The position numbers and the translations under genes are program-made. A DNA stretch of 35,488 nt from Anaerolineae bacterium. Its GTDB lineage: Bacteria; Chloroflexota; Anaerolineae; Epilineales; Epilineaceae. Where the stretch lies: positions 1-35,488 of the forward strand of contig JAJCYU010000010.1 in assembly GCA_029262755.1 (NCBI GenBank). The letters are read 5' to 3'. Under the pieces are notes generated by a model, which saw only the letters and a list, made by a program, of their open reading frames with translations, had not been told where the DNA came from and did no database searches. Below, in pieces: positions 18,276 to 25,671 of this stretch (its first letter is position 1; each line of letters starts with the position of its first letter).

Positions 18276-19069
18276 GCGCCGATACCGTCCCCAGACACGC
18301 CCTCTGCACCGGGCGCGTCGTCCATCGGACCCGGCCGATCTCCTTGGATGTCGCTCTGCGGTGCCGACTCGAGAAAGCCCCGCTGTTCGGCTACGTCGAT
18401 CAGCGCCGTCGTCACCGCTCCGAGGCTCCCTGAGCCCCGTGCTACATCGCGGTTGGCCAGACGTACGCGGTCGGCCGTGACGCCATAGTGGCGCCACTGG
18501 CTGCCGGCCGTGAGCAGGTTGTGCAACAAAGGCTGAATCCGGTCCACGGCGCCGGCAAAGCGAGCCTCCGGACTCTCCTTGGCCTCAAACTCGTCCCAGA
18601 GCGCGCGCAGCTCAGCGCCTTGATCGGCGGGCAAGAGGCCGAAGATGCGCTCGGCGGCCGCCGTCTCCCTGGCTTCCTTGTCCTGGTAGCCGACCGTGTC
18701 GTACAAGAAGGTGTCGCCGGCATCGATCTCGACGAGGTCGTGCACGAGCAACATGCGCAGCACGCGGCCGGCATCGAGCGAAGAGCCTTGCGCATCCGAG
18801 GCGTCGTTCGGCGCTCCCTCTGCTGCCGCGCCGCTGCCATGCGCGCCGGCATGTTCGAGTAGCACCATCGCCATCAAGGCCTGATGCCACGAATGCTCGG
18901 CGCTGTTCTCGCGACGGGAACCGTCCACGAGCAAGTTCCGTCGCTGGATCGACTTCAGCCGATCGATCTCCACCACGAAGCGCAGTTGATCCCGCAATCG
19001 AGGGTCCTCGACGAGGAGCTGGAGCACTTCATCCACGTCGGGTGCGTGGAGCCGCGGCTCAGCCTTCAC
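18272..19069 (-). CDS. HD-domain phosphohydrolase (YfbR/HDDC2-like nucleotidase)
   Basis: 265 residues. The HD signature is complete: R43/R44 and H59 in RRENSAEHSWH, H110-D111 in LVHDLVEID, and the distal D176 in AGAVDRIQP. This pattern is that of the YfbR/HDDC2 group, which dephosphorylates 5'-deoxynucleotides. Between helix segments there is an unusual low-complexity insert (about residues 75-98, Gly/Ala/Ser/Asp-rich), and the last ~30 residues are also low complexity. The start is GTG 19069, overlapping the end of the formiminotransferase gene by 11 nt; the end overlaps the next gene by 4 nt. The substrate is not determined by sequence. Confidence 0.85.
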   Translation of the reverse strand: MKAEPRLHAPDVDEVLQLLVEDPRLRDQLRFVVEIDRLKSIQRRNLLVDGSRRENSAEHSWHQALMAMVLLEHAGAHGSGAAAEGAPNDASDAQGSSLDAGRVLRMLLVHDLVEIDAGDTFLYDTVGYQDKEARETAAAERIFGLLPADQGAELRALWDEFEAKESPEARFAGAVDRIQPLLHNLLTAGSQWRHYGVTADRVRLANRDVARGSGSLGAVTTALIDVAEQRGFLESAPQSDIQGDRPGPMDDAPGAEGVSGDGIGA

Positions 19070-20759
19070 GCTTGATCGCCTGCTCGACGAGGGCGACGAT
19101 CTCCGACTCCATGCGCTCCGCGGTCGCTAGGATCGCGTGTCCTTCCGCGAGCGCGTTCTCCGCCCAGGTGCGATCGCGTAGGCCCGGCGTGTTGATCTGG
19201 ACGTTGAGCCACGCTCCGCGTACCGCGGTACGTGCGCAGAGCGCGCCGACACCCGCATCCGATAGCGACGATGGAAGCCCGCTGCGCGCCATGGCGTCCG
19301 CGACGTCCATCGAGGCGAGGGCTTCGCGCATGACTGCCAGCGGCACTTCCGTGGCGCCCTTGATACCGGCTTCGATCGCAAGGCTTCGCGCTTCCTGTTC
19401 GGCGTCGGTTCCCTTAGGTAGGCGATAGGCGGCCATCAGGGTGTCGAAGGAGCGCGTGTCCTCATCGACGAGTCGCAGCAGCGTCGTCGCGTGTCCCATG
19501 CCCCGTTCGGCCCATTCAGAATACGTCTGCCACAGCTCGTCCCAGCCCCGCTTGTGTGCGGAGAGGTTGGCAACCATCGTGGCCATCGCGGCGCCGAATG
19601 CACCCACGGCGGCCGCGACGGAACCGCCACCTGGAGTGGGCGTCTCGCCCGCCGCCGTGGTGGTGAAGTCCGCGACGCTCAAATCGATCAACCGGCTCAT
19701 GGCAGGGTCGCGCAGCCGCCACTCGATAATGCGCTCGGCCGGGTCGAAGGGCGCAAGCTCGTCCAAGCCCATCGAGCGGACCGCGATGCGCACCAATTCC
19801 TCATCAGGCACACCGAGACTGCGCTCCTGGCGCGTGAGGAAGTAGCGACCGGCCTCCACCATTGCGGCGAGGGGCACCATGCCGACCAGTTCCGAGCCCG
19901 TGACCCGCATACCCCGGGCCGCGGCGCGCTCCCTGCCTGCTTCAAAGGCCTCATGGAGGGGCGTGCGCTGCAAATCCGTCAGGTTCAACGACACCTGGGC
20001 GATCCCGTATTCCTCGATGAACCACCCAATGCCCTTGACACCTTGTAGCAGGCCGGCCTCGCGCACGGCCTCACCCGCAGTATCGCGCACGATGTCGCCG
20101 GATGCGCCATTCGTGCGCACAACCCGCCCGGCTTCGCGCAAGTCGAAGGCGACGGCGTTGGCACGGCGTGTGGAGGTCGTGTTGAGGTTGAGGTTGTACG
20201 CGACCAAGAACGGTCGTGCTCCGATCACGGTCGCGCCTGCTGTTGGGTGCGGACGGGCGGGGCCGAAGTCGGGGAGCCACTCGGGATCAGCGAGCTTGTC
20301 GGCCAGCCCCTCGAACTCGCCTGCGCGGATCACGGACAGATTGCGTCGCTTGGGCTGGGTCGCAGCCTCTTCGTAGAGGAAGACCGGGATCTCGAGCTCC
20401 TGTCCGACACGCTCCCCGAGTCGGTGAGCCAGCTGGGCGACTTCCGCCATCGTGATGCCGCGAATCGGGACGAGCGGGCAGACATCCGTAGCACCCATGC
20501 GCGGGTGCTCGCCCGCGTGCCGGCGCATATCGATGGTGCGGCTCGCCTCCGCAATGCCCTGAAACGCGGCTTCCACGATGGCTTCCGGCGCGCCGACGAT
20601 CGTCACCACGGTGCGGTGGGTCGCGCGCCCCGGATCGACATTGAGCAGCGTAATGCCGTCGACGGCGGCCATGGCCGAGGTGATACGGCTGATGGCCGCG
20701 GCATCGCGGCCCTCGCTGAAATTGGGCACGCATTCCACAAGAGCGTGGTTTTGGGGCAT
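19059..20759 (-). CDS. ftcd: Bifunctional glutamate formimidoyltransferase / formimidoyl-THF cyclodeaminase
   Basis: 566 residues, a fusion of both enzymes as in animal FTCD; many bacteria keep them separate. The N-terminal transferase opens with LVECVPNFSEGRD and has the catalytic H81 in RRHAGEHPRMGATD. The cyclodeaminase begins near residue 365 (TPTPGGGSVAA). Together they move the formimino group of formiminoglutamate (from histidine breakdown) to tetrahydrofolate and release ammonia to give 5,10-methenyl-THF. ATG 20759 matches the family start; GGAG lies 9 nt upstream. A promoter is visible at 20808-20836. No other histidine-degradation gene is in the window. It heads the overlapping HD/GT-C run. 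Confidence 0.95.
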   Translation of the reverse strand: MPQNHALVECVPNFSEGRDAAAISRITSAMAAVDGITLLNVDPGRATHRTVVTIVGAPEAIVEAAFQGIAEASRTIDMRRHAGEHPRMGATDVCPLVPIRGITMAEVAQLAHRLGERVGQELEIPVFLYEEAATQPKRRNLSVIRAGEFEGLADKLADPEWLPDFGPARPHPTAGATVIGARPFLVAYNLNLNTTSTRRANAVAFDLREAGRVVRTNGASGDIVRDTAGEAVREAGLLQGVKGIGWFIEEYGIAQVSLNLTDLQRTPLHEAFEAGRERAAARGMRVTGSELVGMVPLAAMVEAGRYFLTRQERSLGVPDEELVRIAVRSMGLDELAPFDPAERIIEWRLRDPAMSRLIDLSVADFTTTAAGETPTPGGGSVAAAVGAFGAAMATMVANLSAHKRGWDELWQTYSEWAERGMGHATTLLRLVDEDTRSFDTLMAAYRLPKGTDAEQEARSLAIEAGIKGATEVPLAVMREALASMDVADAMARSGLPSSLSDAGVGALCARTAVRGAWLNVQINTPGLRDRTWAENALAEGHAILATAERMESEIVALVEQAIKREG

Positions 20760-20807
20760 GAAGGGGGGCTCCACGGGGGATACGAATAACACGGTTCGAT
20801 CGCGCGA

Positions 20808-20836
20808 ATGCTAGGCAGCCGGCGTACGACGGGCAA
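20808..20836 (-). promoter_or_regulatory. Sigma70-type promoter of the formiminotransferase operon
   Basis: On the minus strand: -35 TTGCCC (20831-20836), a 17-nt spacer, -10 TAGCAT (20808-20813). It lies about 49 nt upstream of the ATG at 20759. The same -10 sequence is seen in front of glutamate dehydrogenase. Confidence 0.6.
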
Positions 20837-20868
20837 GGTTCCCACTGCGTGATGATCCGTGCCGCCGC

Positions 20869-20874
20869 TACAAT
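20869..20874 (+). promoter_or_regulatory. -10 box TACAAT for the selenoprotein thioredoxin
   Basis: TACAAT, identical to the box before rfbC, lies about 67 nt upstream of the ATG at 20942 and in the opposite direction to the formiminotransferase promoter. No convincing -35 is seen. Confidence 0.45.
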
Positions 20875-20941
20875 CTCCCGCGGACCCGTCTGATTGGACC
20901 AACACCTATTGCGCAGACACGTACTCAGGGAGTCGAACCTC

Positions 20942-21586
20942 ATGCGAAGACAGTGGATGATATTCGGGCTCGCGGCGCTACTCGGCGCCTGCGGTAGCCC
21001 CCAGGCCCCGGAGTCGGCGAACGCGCCCGACCCCGTGGTTGTGGAAGAAGCCGCGGAAGCGGCCGACGGCATGGCGGAGATGGCCGTTGACGCAGCTGCG
21101 GAAGCGGCGGATGCAGCGGAAGCCGCCGGCGAAGCCGCTGCCGACGCAGCGGACGCGGCAGCGGCTGCCGTAGACGCAGCAGAGGACGCGGACGACGCAG
21201 CGGAGGCCGCGGCCGACGACGCGGACGGCGAAGACGGCATGGCCTCGGAGTCCGATGCGGCTCCGATGGGCTTTACTGCCACCGATCCTTCGACCGTCGT
21301 TCTGGCATCGGGCGGCCCGCAGTTTGTGAAGTTCTACGCCGAGTGGTGACCGACCTGCAACGCAATGCTGCCCGTCGTGCACGGGCTTGAAGAGCAGTTC
21401 GGCGACCAGATCCAGTTTACGTACATCGATATCGATGATCCGGCGAGCGCTGAGATCAAGAGCGCGCTTGGGTACGCCCATCAGCCCGAGTACTACTTGC
21501 TCGATGGGGAGGGCAACCAAGTAGGGGATTGGTCCGGTTTCGTCCAGGAAGACGTCCTGGCCGCGGCCTTCAACAGCGTGCAGTAA
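20942..21586 (+). CDS. Lipoprotein thioredoxin, predicted selenoprotein (in-frame TGA = Sec136)
   Basis: 214 residues if TGA at 21347-21349 is read as selenocysteine. ATG 20942 is chosen because AGGGAG (20927-20932) precedes it at 9 nt and it begins a lipoprotein signal with C17 (LLGAC). A ~75-residue Ala/Asp/Glu-rich linker follows, then a thioredoxin fold: VKFYAEW, the TGA, then PTC (motif W-U-P-T-C, Sec136 and Cys139), LPVVHGLEEQFG, YIDIDDP, and the conserved Pro in AHQPEYYLLDGEGN. Coding continues in the same frame for 79 codons after the TGA with clear thioredoxin sequence, so the TGA is not the natural end. A SECIS-like hairpin lies at 21370-21386. Likely role: extracytoplasmic thiol-disulfide exchange. 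A nonsense mutation or sequencing error (TGC or TGT to TGA) is the alternative. Confidence 0.85.
21370..21386 (+). promoter_or_regulatory. Bacterial SECIS-like hairpin
   Basis: A perfect 6-bp stem GCCCGT/ACGGGC with the 5-nt loop CGTGC lies 20 nt after the TGA; the apical loop begins 26 nt after it. The stem length, the distance (16-37 nt in the known bacterial consensus) and a G within the first two loop bases all fit. It overlaps codons for LPVVHG. Confidence 0.7.
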
Positions 21587-21620
21587 GTCCCGCGATTGTT
21601 CGGGGCACGGGTCCGAATCA

Positions 21621-21656
21621 GCAAACGGGGGGTCGCTTCGGCGGCCCCTCGTTTGC
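21621..21656. terminator. Strong hairpin terminator with UUCG loop
   Basis: A 16-bp stem (two G-U pairs) capped by TTCG is followed by GTTCGTTTT. It lies 34 nt after the selenoprotein stop and serves as a bidirectional terminator towards the convergent permease gene. Confidence 0.88.
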
Positions 21657-21714
21657 GTTCGTTTTCCGGGCCGCGCGCGACGGCCGAATTGGTGAGATTG
21701 TTGACGGTCGAGCC

Positions 21715-23148
21715 CTAACCGGCAGAGCTCGCTGCCAGGAATCGTGCGTCCTCCTCCCGCGCCACCCGCTGACCCTCTTCGATATCAACCCGGCTAAGCA
21801 CGGCCATGCCGCCCAGGAAGAACACGATGAGCGCAAAGATCGCGTTGCGGGGGTCGCCCGTCGTTTGGCGCACGAATGCGAACACAAGCGGGCCGAGGAT
21901 GCCTGCGAACTTCGCACTGACGCTAAAGAATCCGAAGAACTCCGACGAGCGCGCGGCGGGGGCCATCGAGGAGAACACGGAGCGGCTGATCGCCTGCGTG
22001 CCGCCTTGGACGGTGGCGATCAAGAAGGCCATCACCCAAAACTGCCAGGCGTACTGAAGGAAGTACGCGCCGACGGAGATCGCGGCGTAGACGCTTAGCC
22101 CGAGGTAGAGTGAACGCTTCGCACCGATCCGTTGAGCGAGCAAGCCGAAGGCGAACGCAAAGGGGATACCCGCGAATTGGGTAAGGACCAGCGCGCCGAT
22201 CAGGTCACCCTGGCCAAGTCCGAGCGAGCGGCCGTAGATCGTCGCCATCTTGACGATCGTGCCGATCCCGTCCGCGTAGAGCCAGAACGCGGCCAAGAAG
22301 AGCAGCAGCTGGCGGTACTCCTTCAACGTGCGAAAGGTATCCGCAAGCCTTGTGAACCCGGCGGTGAGCGGGTTGGGCCGCGCCGCGTGATTGGAAGGGA
22401 CTTCGTCGGCCTCTAGGGCGCGCGGTGGTTCCGGCACGAGGCGGAACAACGGCAGCGAGAACAGCGCCCACCACACCGCAACCGATACAAGCGCCCACTG
22501 TGTCGCGCTCGTCTGGCTCGCGAAACCGAAGCGCTCGGGCGCGAGAATCCACCCTAGGTTCAGCAAGAGCAGAAGTCCGCCGCCCATGTAGCCCAGCGCG
22601 TAGCCGGAGGACGAGAGTTGGTCCGCGCGATCCTTCGCAGTCACGTGCGGCAAGAGCGCATCGTAGAAGACGTTGGCTCCCGCGAAGCCGACGAACGCCA
22701 CGATGAAGGCAGCGGACGCGAACAGCCAATCGCCGCGCTCAACCATGAACAAGGACGCGGTAGCGATCACGCCGAGCACGACGAAGAAGCCGAGAAAGCG
22801 CTTCTTGGCGCCCATGAAGTCGGCTACGGCCCCCAAGATCGGCGCAAGAATCGCCACGATCGCGAGGCCGATGGACTGGGTGTAGGACCAGTACAGGTCG
22901 GCGTTGTTGACGCCCGCGCCATCCAGGAGGTTCACTCCGGCGAAATCACGGTAGAAGATGGGGAATACCGCGGCCAGAATGACCGTCGCGAACGCGGAGT
23001 TCGCCCAGTCATATGCGGCCCATGCACGGGCTTGGCGCGAGCCGAGGCCCAGCGTGTCGAGCAACGAGGCGCCGCGCGATTGCATCGCATCGGCAGCGGC
23101 CTCCTTGTCCGGGCTCGTTTCCGTCGGTGTTGGTTGGGGCGGGGACAT
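21715..23148 (-). CDS. MFS permease of the UMF1 / Atg22-like family
   Basis: 477 residues, about twelve TM segments. The hallmark AYDWANSAFATV (about 45-56) at the first TM segment, GAVADFMGAKKR in the first MFS loop, FYDALLPHVT and GYALGYMGGG identify the vacuole-effluxer-Atg22-like/UMF1 group. Substrate is unknown; eukaryotic Atg22 exports amino acids from the vacuole, which does not settle the bacterial function. ATG 23148 is chosen because AAGGA precedes it; an in-frame ATG at 23184 would add 12 residues. The N-terminal ~30 residues are Pro/Thr/Ala-rich and non-conserved. Transcribed divergently from the PqqB-like gene. Confidence 0.88.
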   Translation of the reverse strand: MSPPQPTPTETSPDKEAAADAMQSRGASLLDTLGLGSRQARAWAAYDWANSAFATVILAAVFPIFYRDFAGVNLLDGAGVNNADLYWSYTQSIGLAIVAILAPILGAVADFMGAKKRFLGFFVVLGVIATASLFMVERGDWLFASAAFIVAFVGFAGANVFYDALLPHVTAKDRADQLSSSGYALGYMGGGLLLLLNLGWILAPERFGFASQTSATQWALVSVAVWWALFSLPLFRLVPEPPRALEADEVPSNHAARPNPLTAGFTRLADTFRTLKEYRQLLLFLAAFWLYADGIGTIVKMATIYGRSLGLGQGDLIGALVLTQFAGIPFAFAFGLLAQRIGAKRSLYLGLSVYAAISVGAYFLQYAWQFWVMAFLIATVQGGTQAISRSVFSSMAPAARSSEFFGFFSVSAKFAGILGPLVFAFVRQTTGDPRNAIFALIVFFLGGMAVLSRVDIEEGQRVAREEDARFLAASSAG

Positions 23149-23331
23149 CGGCTTTTCCTTGCGGGATGTGCGGCTTTCAACCATCGTGGAGAATGCTTGC
23201 TCCTCGTCTACCGCGCCAGAGACCGCGTAGCACGGTGCTGCCGGAGACGAAGGCGGTACCGGTTGGGGGGCCGGCGCATCACGTCGCTCAAACCTTCCCC
23301 GTAGCCGCGTCCGTATGACGATGAGGTTCCC

Positions 23332-24282
23332 ATGGCCAAGCCCCACCGGTCGAACGAAACTGCCGCTCTGCACGTGCTCGGCATCGCCCAGGACGCCGGT
23401 GTGCCGCACATCGGCTGCGACGGACCGTGTTGTGCGGAGGCTTGGACGGACCCCGCACTCCACCGACGTGCCGCCTGCGCAGCGATCGTGATCCGGGATT
23501 CCGGAAATGGCTTGGTCCTGCGACGATGGCTGATCGATGCGACACCGGACATTCGCTGGCAGTTGCGCGCCCTTGACCTTGCGGCGCCCGCGAATCCGGA
23601 CATGCCCGGGCCGGGACTAGACGGCATCTTGCTCACACACGCTCACCTGGGCCACGTGGGCGGTCTTGGCCAGCTCGGACGCGAAGCCCTCGGCGCAAGC
23701 GCAGTGCCGGTGTTCGCGATGCCCCGCCTTTTCGAAGCACTGCGCTCGAACGCTCCTTGGTCGCGCCTGCTCGAGGACGGCCGCATCGTCCTGGAACCGC
23801 TCTACGCGGGCAGGGCGGTCCAGCTTTCGGACTCGGTGCGGTTGACACCGGTTCCCGTGCTCCACCGTACCGCGCTTTCCGAGACGGTTGCCTTCTGCGT
23901 GGAAGGGGATCAGGCGCAGGTATTGTGGCTTCCCGATGTGGATCGATGGGAGCCGGCGCCAGGGGCCGATGGCTCAGGCGCGGCGCCGGCAACGGTATTC
24001 GACCTGAGCGCATGGACGGAAACCGTCGACCGCGCCTATGTCGATGGCTCCTTCTTCGATGAGCAAGAGCTGCCCGGCCGCGATCGGGCGACGGTTCCGC
24101 ACCCCACGATGCGGGATACGCTCGCGCTCGCGTCCGCGTGGCCCTCCCAGAGGCGACGCCGCCTCCGCTTCATCCACCTCAACCACACCAATCCCGCGCT
24201 CCGACCGGAGTCCGAGGCCCGGGCCGAGCTTCGAGCGGCCGGCGTCGACGTCGCCGACGAGGGGGAGGTCATGCCGTTGTAG
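23332..24282 (+). CDS. PqqB-like metallo-beta-lactamase-fold hydrolase
   Basis: 316 residues. It begins with LHVLGIAQDAGVPHIGC and a Cys cluster (C29, C33, C34 in GCDGPCC), the N-terminal mark of PqqB and its relatives. The metal motif is HAHLGH (103-108): the Asp of the usual HxHxDH is Gly107, as I recall for this PqqB-like branch. VPVFAMPR and a late HLNHTNP follow the family pattern. PqqB proper helps to oxidise the PQQ precursor; no pqqA, C, D or E is nearby, so PQQ synthesis is not implied, and a general hydrolase or oxygenase is equally possible. GAGG lies 5 nt before ATG 23332. Confidence 0.82.
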   Translation: MAKPHRSNETAALHVLGIAQDAGVPHIGCDGPCCAEAWTDPALHRRAACAAIVIRDSGNGLVLRRWLIDATPDIRWQLRALDLAAPANPDMPGPGLDGILLTHAHLGHVGGLGQLGREALGASAVPVFAMPRLFEALRSNAPWSRLLEDGRIVLEPLYAGRAVQLSDSVRLTPVPVLHRTALSETVAFCVEGDQAQVLWLPDVDRWEPAPGADGSGAAPATVFDLSAWTETVDRAYVDGSFFDEQELPGRDRATVPHPTMRDTLALASAWPSQRRRRLRFIHLNHTNPALRPESEARAELRAAGVDVADEGEVMPL

Positions 24283-24295
24283 CCGGACGCTTGAA

Positions 24296-24310
24296 CCGGC
24301 TTGCAGCCGG
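24296..24310 (+). terminator. Possible weak hairpin after the PqqB-like gene
   Basis: CCGGCT/AGCCGG (6 bp, loop TGC) starts 13 nt after the stop and is nested inside a wider TTGAAC/GTTCAA inverted repeat. No T tract follows. It may end the transcript before the malate dehydrogenase promoter. Confidence 0.4.
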
Positions 24311-24334
24311 CCGGCGCGTGCAGCCGTTCAACCG

Positions 24335-24363
24335 TTGACCGTACCGGGCATCGGTCCTATCCT
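24335..24363 (+). promoter_or_regulatory. Sigma70 promoter of malate dehydrogenase
   Basis: -35 TTGACC (24335-24340), a 17-nt spacer, -10 TATCCT (24358-24363). The leader to the GTG start at 24402 is about 31 nt and carries CAGGAG (24389-24394). Confidence 0.75.
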
Positions 24364-24401
24364 CGGCGCTCCCGAAGCATTCGAACGTCAGGAGCGCGCA
24401 C

Positions 24402-25385
24402 GTGACCACCCCGATCCGAGTCGCTGTCACCGGAGCGGCAGGCAATATCGGCTACGCCATGCTGTTTCGCATCGCGAACGGCGATCTCTTCGGGCCGGAT
24501 CAACCGGTCAGCCTACAGCTCATCGAGATTCCGCCGGCGTTGCCCGCCTTGGAAGGGGTGGCGATGGAGCTCGACGACTGTGCCTTTCCCCTGCTCGACG
24601 AGGTCGTGCTGACCGACGACGCGAACCGCGGTTTCAAAGACGCCAATTGGTGCCTGCTCGTGGGGGCTCGTCCGCGTGGCAAGGGCATGCTTCGAAAAGA
24701 TCTCTTGCAGGCCAACGGCCCGATCTTCACCGGGCAGGGTCGCGCGATCAACGATCATGCGGCCGACGACGTGCGCGTGGTGGTCGTGGGCAACCCGGCC
24801 AACACCAACTGCTTGATCGCGATGAACAACGCGCCGGACGTGCCGGATGAGCGCTTCACGGCCATGACCCGGCTCGATCACAACCGTGCAAGCAGCCAGT
24901 TGGCGCGCAAGGCCGGGGTGCCGGTTTCTTCCGTTCGGCGCGTGACGATCTGGGGCAATCACAGCTCCACCCAATATCCGGACGCTTCCCATGCCCTGCT
25001 CGGCGACAAACCAGCACCGGAGGTCATCAACGACGAGTCATGGATGCGCGAGACCTTCATCCCCACGGTGCAGGAGCGCGGCGCGGCCATCATCCAGGCG
25101 CGTGGTCAGTCCAGCGCGGCGAGCGCGGCCAATGCCTGCATCGATCATGTCCGCTCGTGGCATCACGGCACTGCGGAAGGGGATTGGACGAGCATGGCGA
25201 TTCCCAGCACCGGCGACTACGACACGCCTACCGGCGTGATCTTCAGCTACCCGGTGGTCGTGGCCGATGGACGCTACGAGGTCGTGCGTGGGCTTAGCCT
25301 TTCCGACTTTGATCGGGAACGCATCGCCGCGACGGGCACGGAACTGAGCGAGGAACGCAGCGCGGTGGAAGACCTGCTCGGTTGA
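24402..25385 (+). CDS. mdh: NAD-dependent malate dehydrogenase
   Basis: 327 residues, GTG start with CAGGAG 7 nt upstream. It oxidises malate to oxaloacetate in the TCA cycle, in the cytoplasm. The sequence is of the cytosolic/chloroplast-like MDH type: [12 protein letters not shown] (NAD loop, residues 10-21), [11 protein letters not shown] with the substrate arginines, [20 protein letters not shown] with the catalytic Asp and Arg, and [11 protein letters not shown] with the catalytic His. All key residues are intact. Own promoter at 24335-24363 and a strong terminator at 25520-25551, so probably a single-gene unit. Confidence 0.97.
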   Translation: MTTPIRVAVTGAAGNIGYAMLFRIANGDLFGPDQPVSLQLIEIPPALPALEGVAMELDDCAFPLLDEVVLTDDANRGFKDANWCLLVGARPRGKGMLRKDLLQANGPIFTGQGRAINDHAADDVRVVVVGNPANTNCLIAMNNAPDVPDERFTAMTRLDHNRASSQLARKAGVPVSSVRRVTIWGNHSSTQYPDASHALLGDKPAPEVINDESWMRETFIPTVQERGAAIIQARGQSSAASAANACIDHVRSWHHGTAEGDWTSMAIPSTGDYDTPTGVIFSYPVVVADGRYEVVRGLSLSDFDRERIAATGTELSEERSAVEDLLG

Positions 25386-25671
25386 TCCGTTGACGTCGGG
25401 GGCGATGGCTACCTATGCCACGCGTCGAATTCTCGATTCGGCCGAAGCACCGGCTCCAGCCTTCGTGATGACCCGACTCGACATAAGACTGCGTCAACGA
25501 CAAGAAACGTACAGTACAAGAGAGCGGGCGCCCCATCGGGCGCCCGCTCTCCTGTCGTTTTAGCAATCGTTCGGTACGCGGCTGACTTCATCAGACCGAG
25601 CGGTACGATCCAAGATCGGTGTGACCGCGCGTGTTAGGGAATTAACGAGCCCTTATCGCGACTTCGGATGT
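25386..25671. other. Intergenic region between mdh and the PPC-repeat gene
   Basis: 286 bp between convergent genes. It holds a strong terminator (25520-25551) and a promoter-like pair on the plus strand (TTGACG 25390-25395, 18 nt, TATGCC 25414-25419) which would give a transcript of about 130 nt ending at that terminator. No protein-coding sequence is supported. Confidence 0.35.
25520..25551. terminator. Strong hairpin terminator after mdh
   Basis: A 14-bp perfect GC-rich stem (25520-25533 with 25538-25551), a 4-nt loop, then CTGTCGTTTTA. It lies 134 nt after the mdh stop and faces the convergent repeat-protein gene from the other side. Confidence 0.85.

Noticed and set aside
20990-21250. 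Ala-rich tract of the thioredoxin gene as a possible CRISPR or satellite array
   Set aside because: The repeats are codon-level (GCG/GCA with GAC/GAA), irregular in length and in frame; they encode the linker.
21347-21349. Reading the thioredoxin locus as two genes, one ending at the TGA and another starting at ATG 21365
   Set aside because: The downstream part lacks the first beta-strand, the Trp and the first active-site residue, has no ribosome-binding site, and lies exactly in frame with the upstream part; a single Sec-containing gene explains both.
23332-24282. A PQQ biosynthesis cluster
   Set aside because: Only one PqqB-like gene is present; no pqqA, C, D or E can be found on either side.
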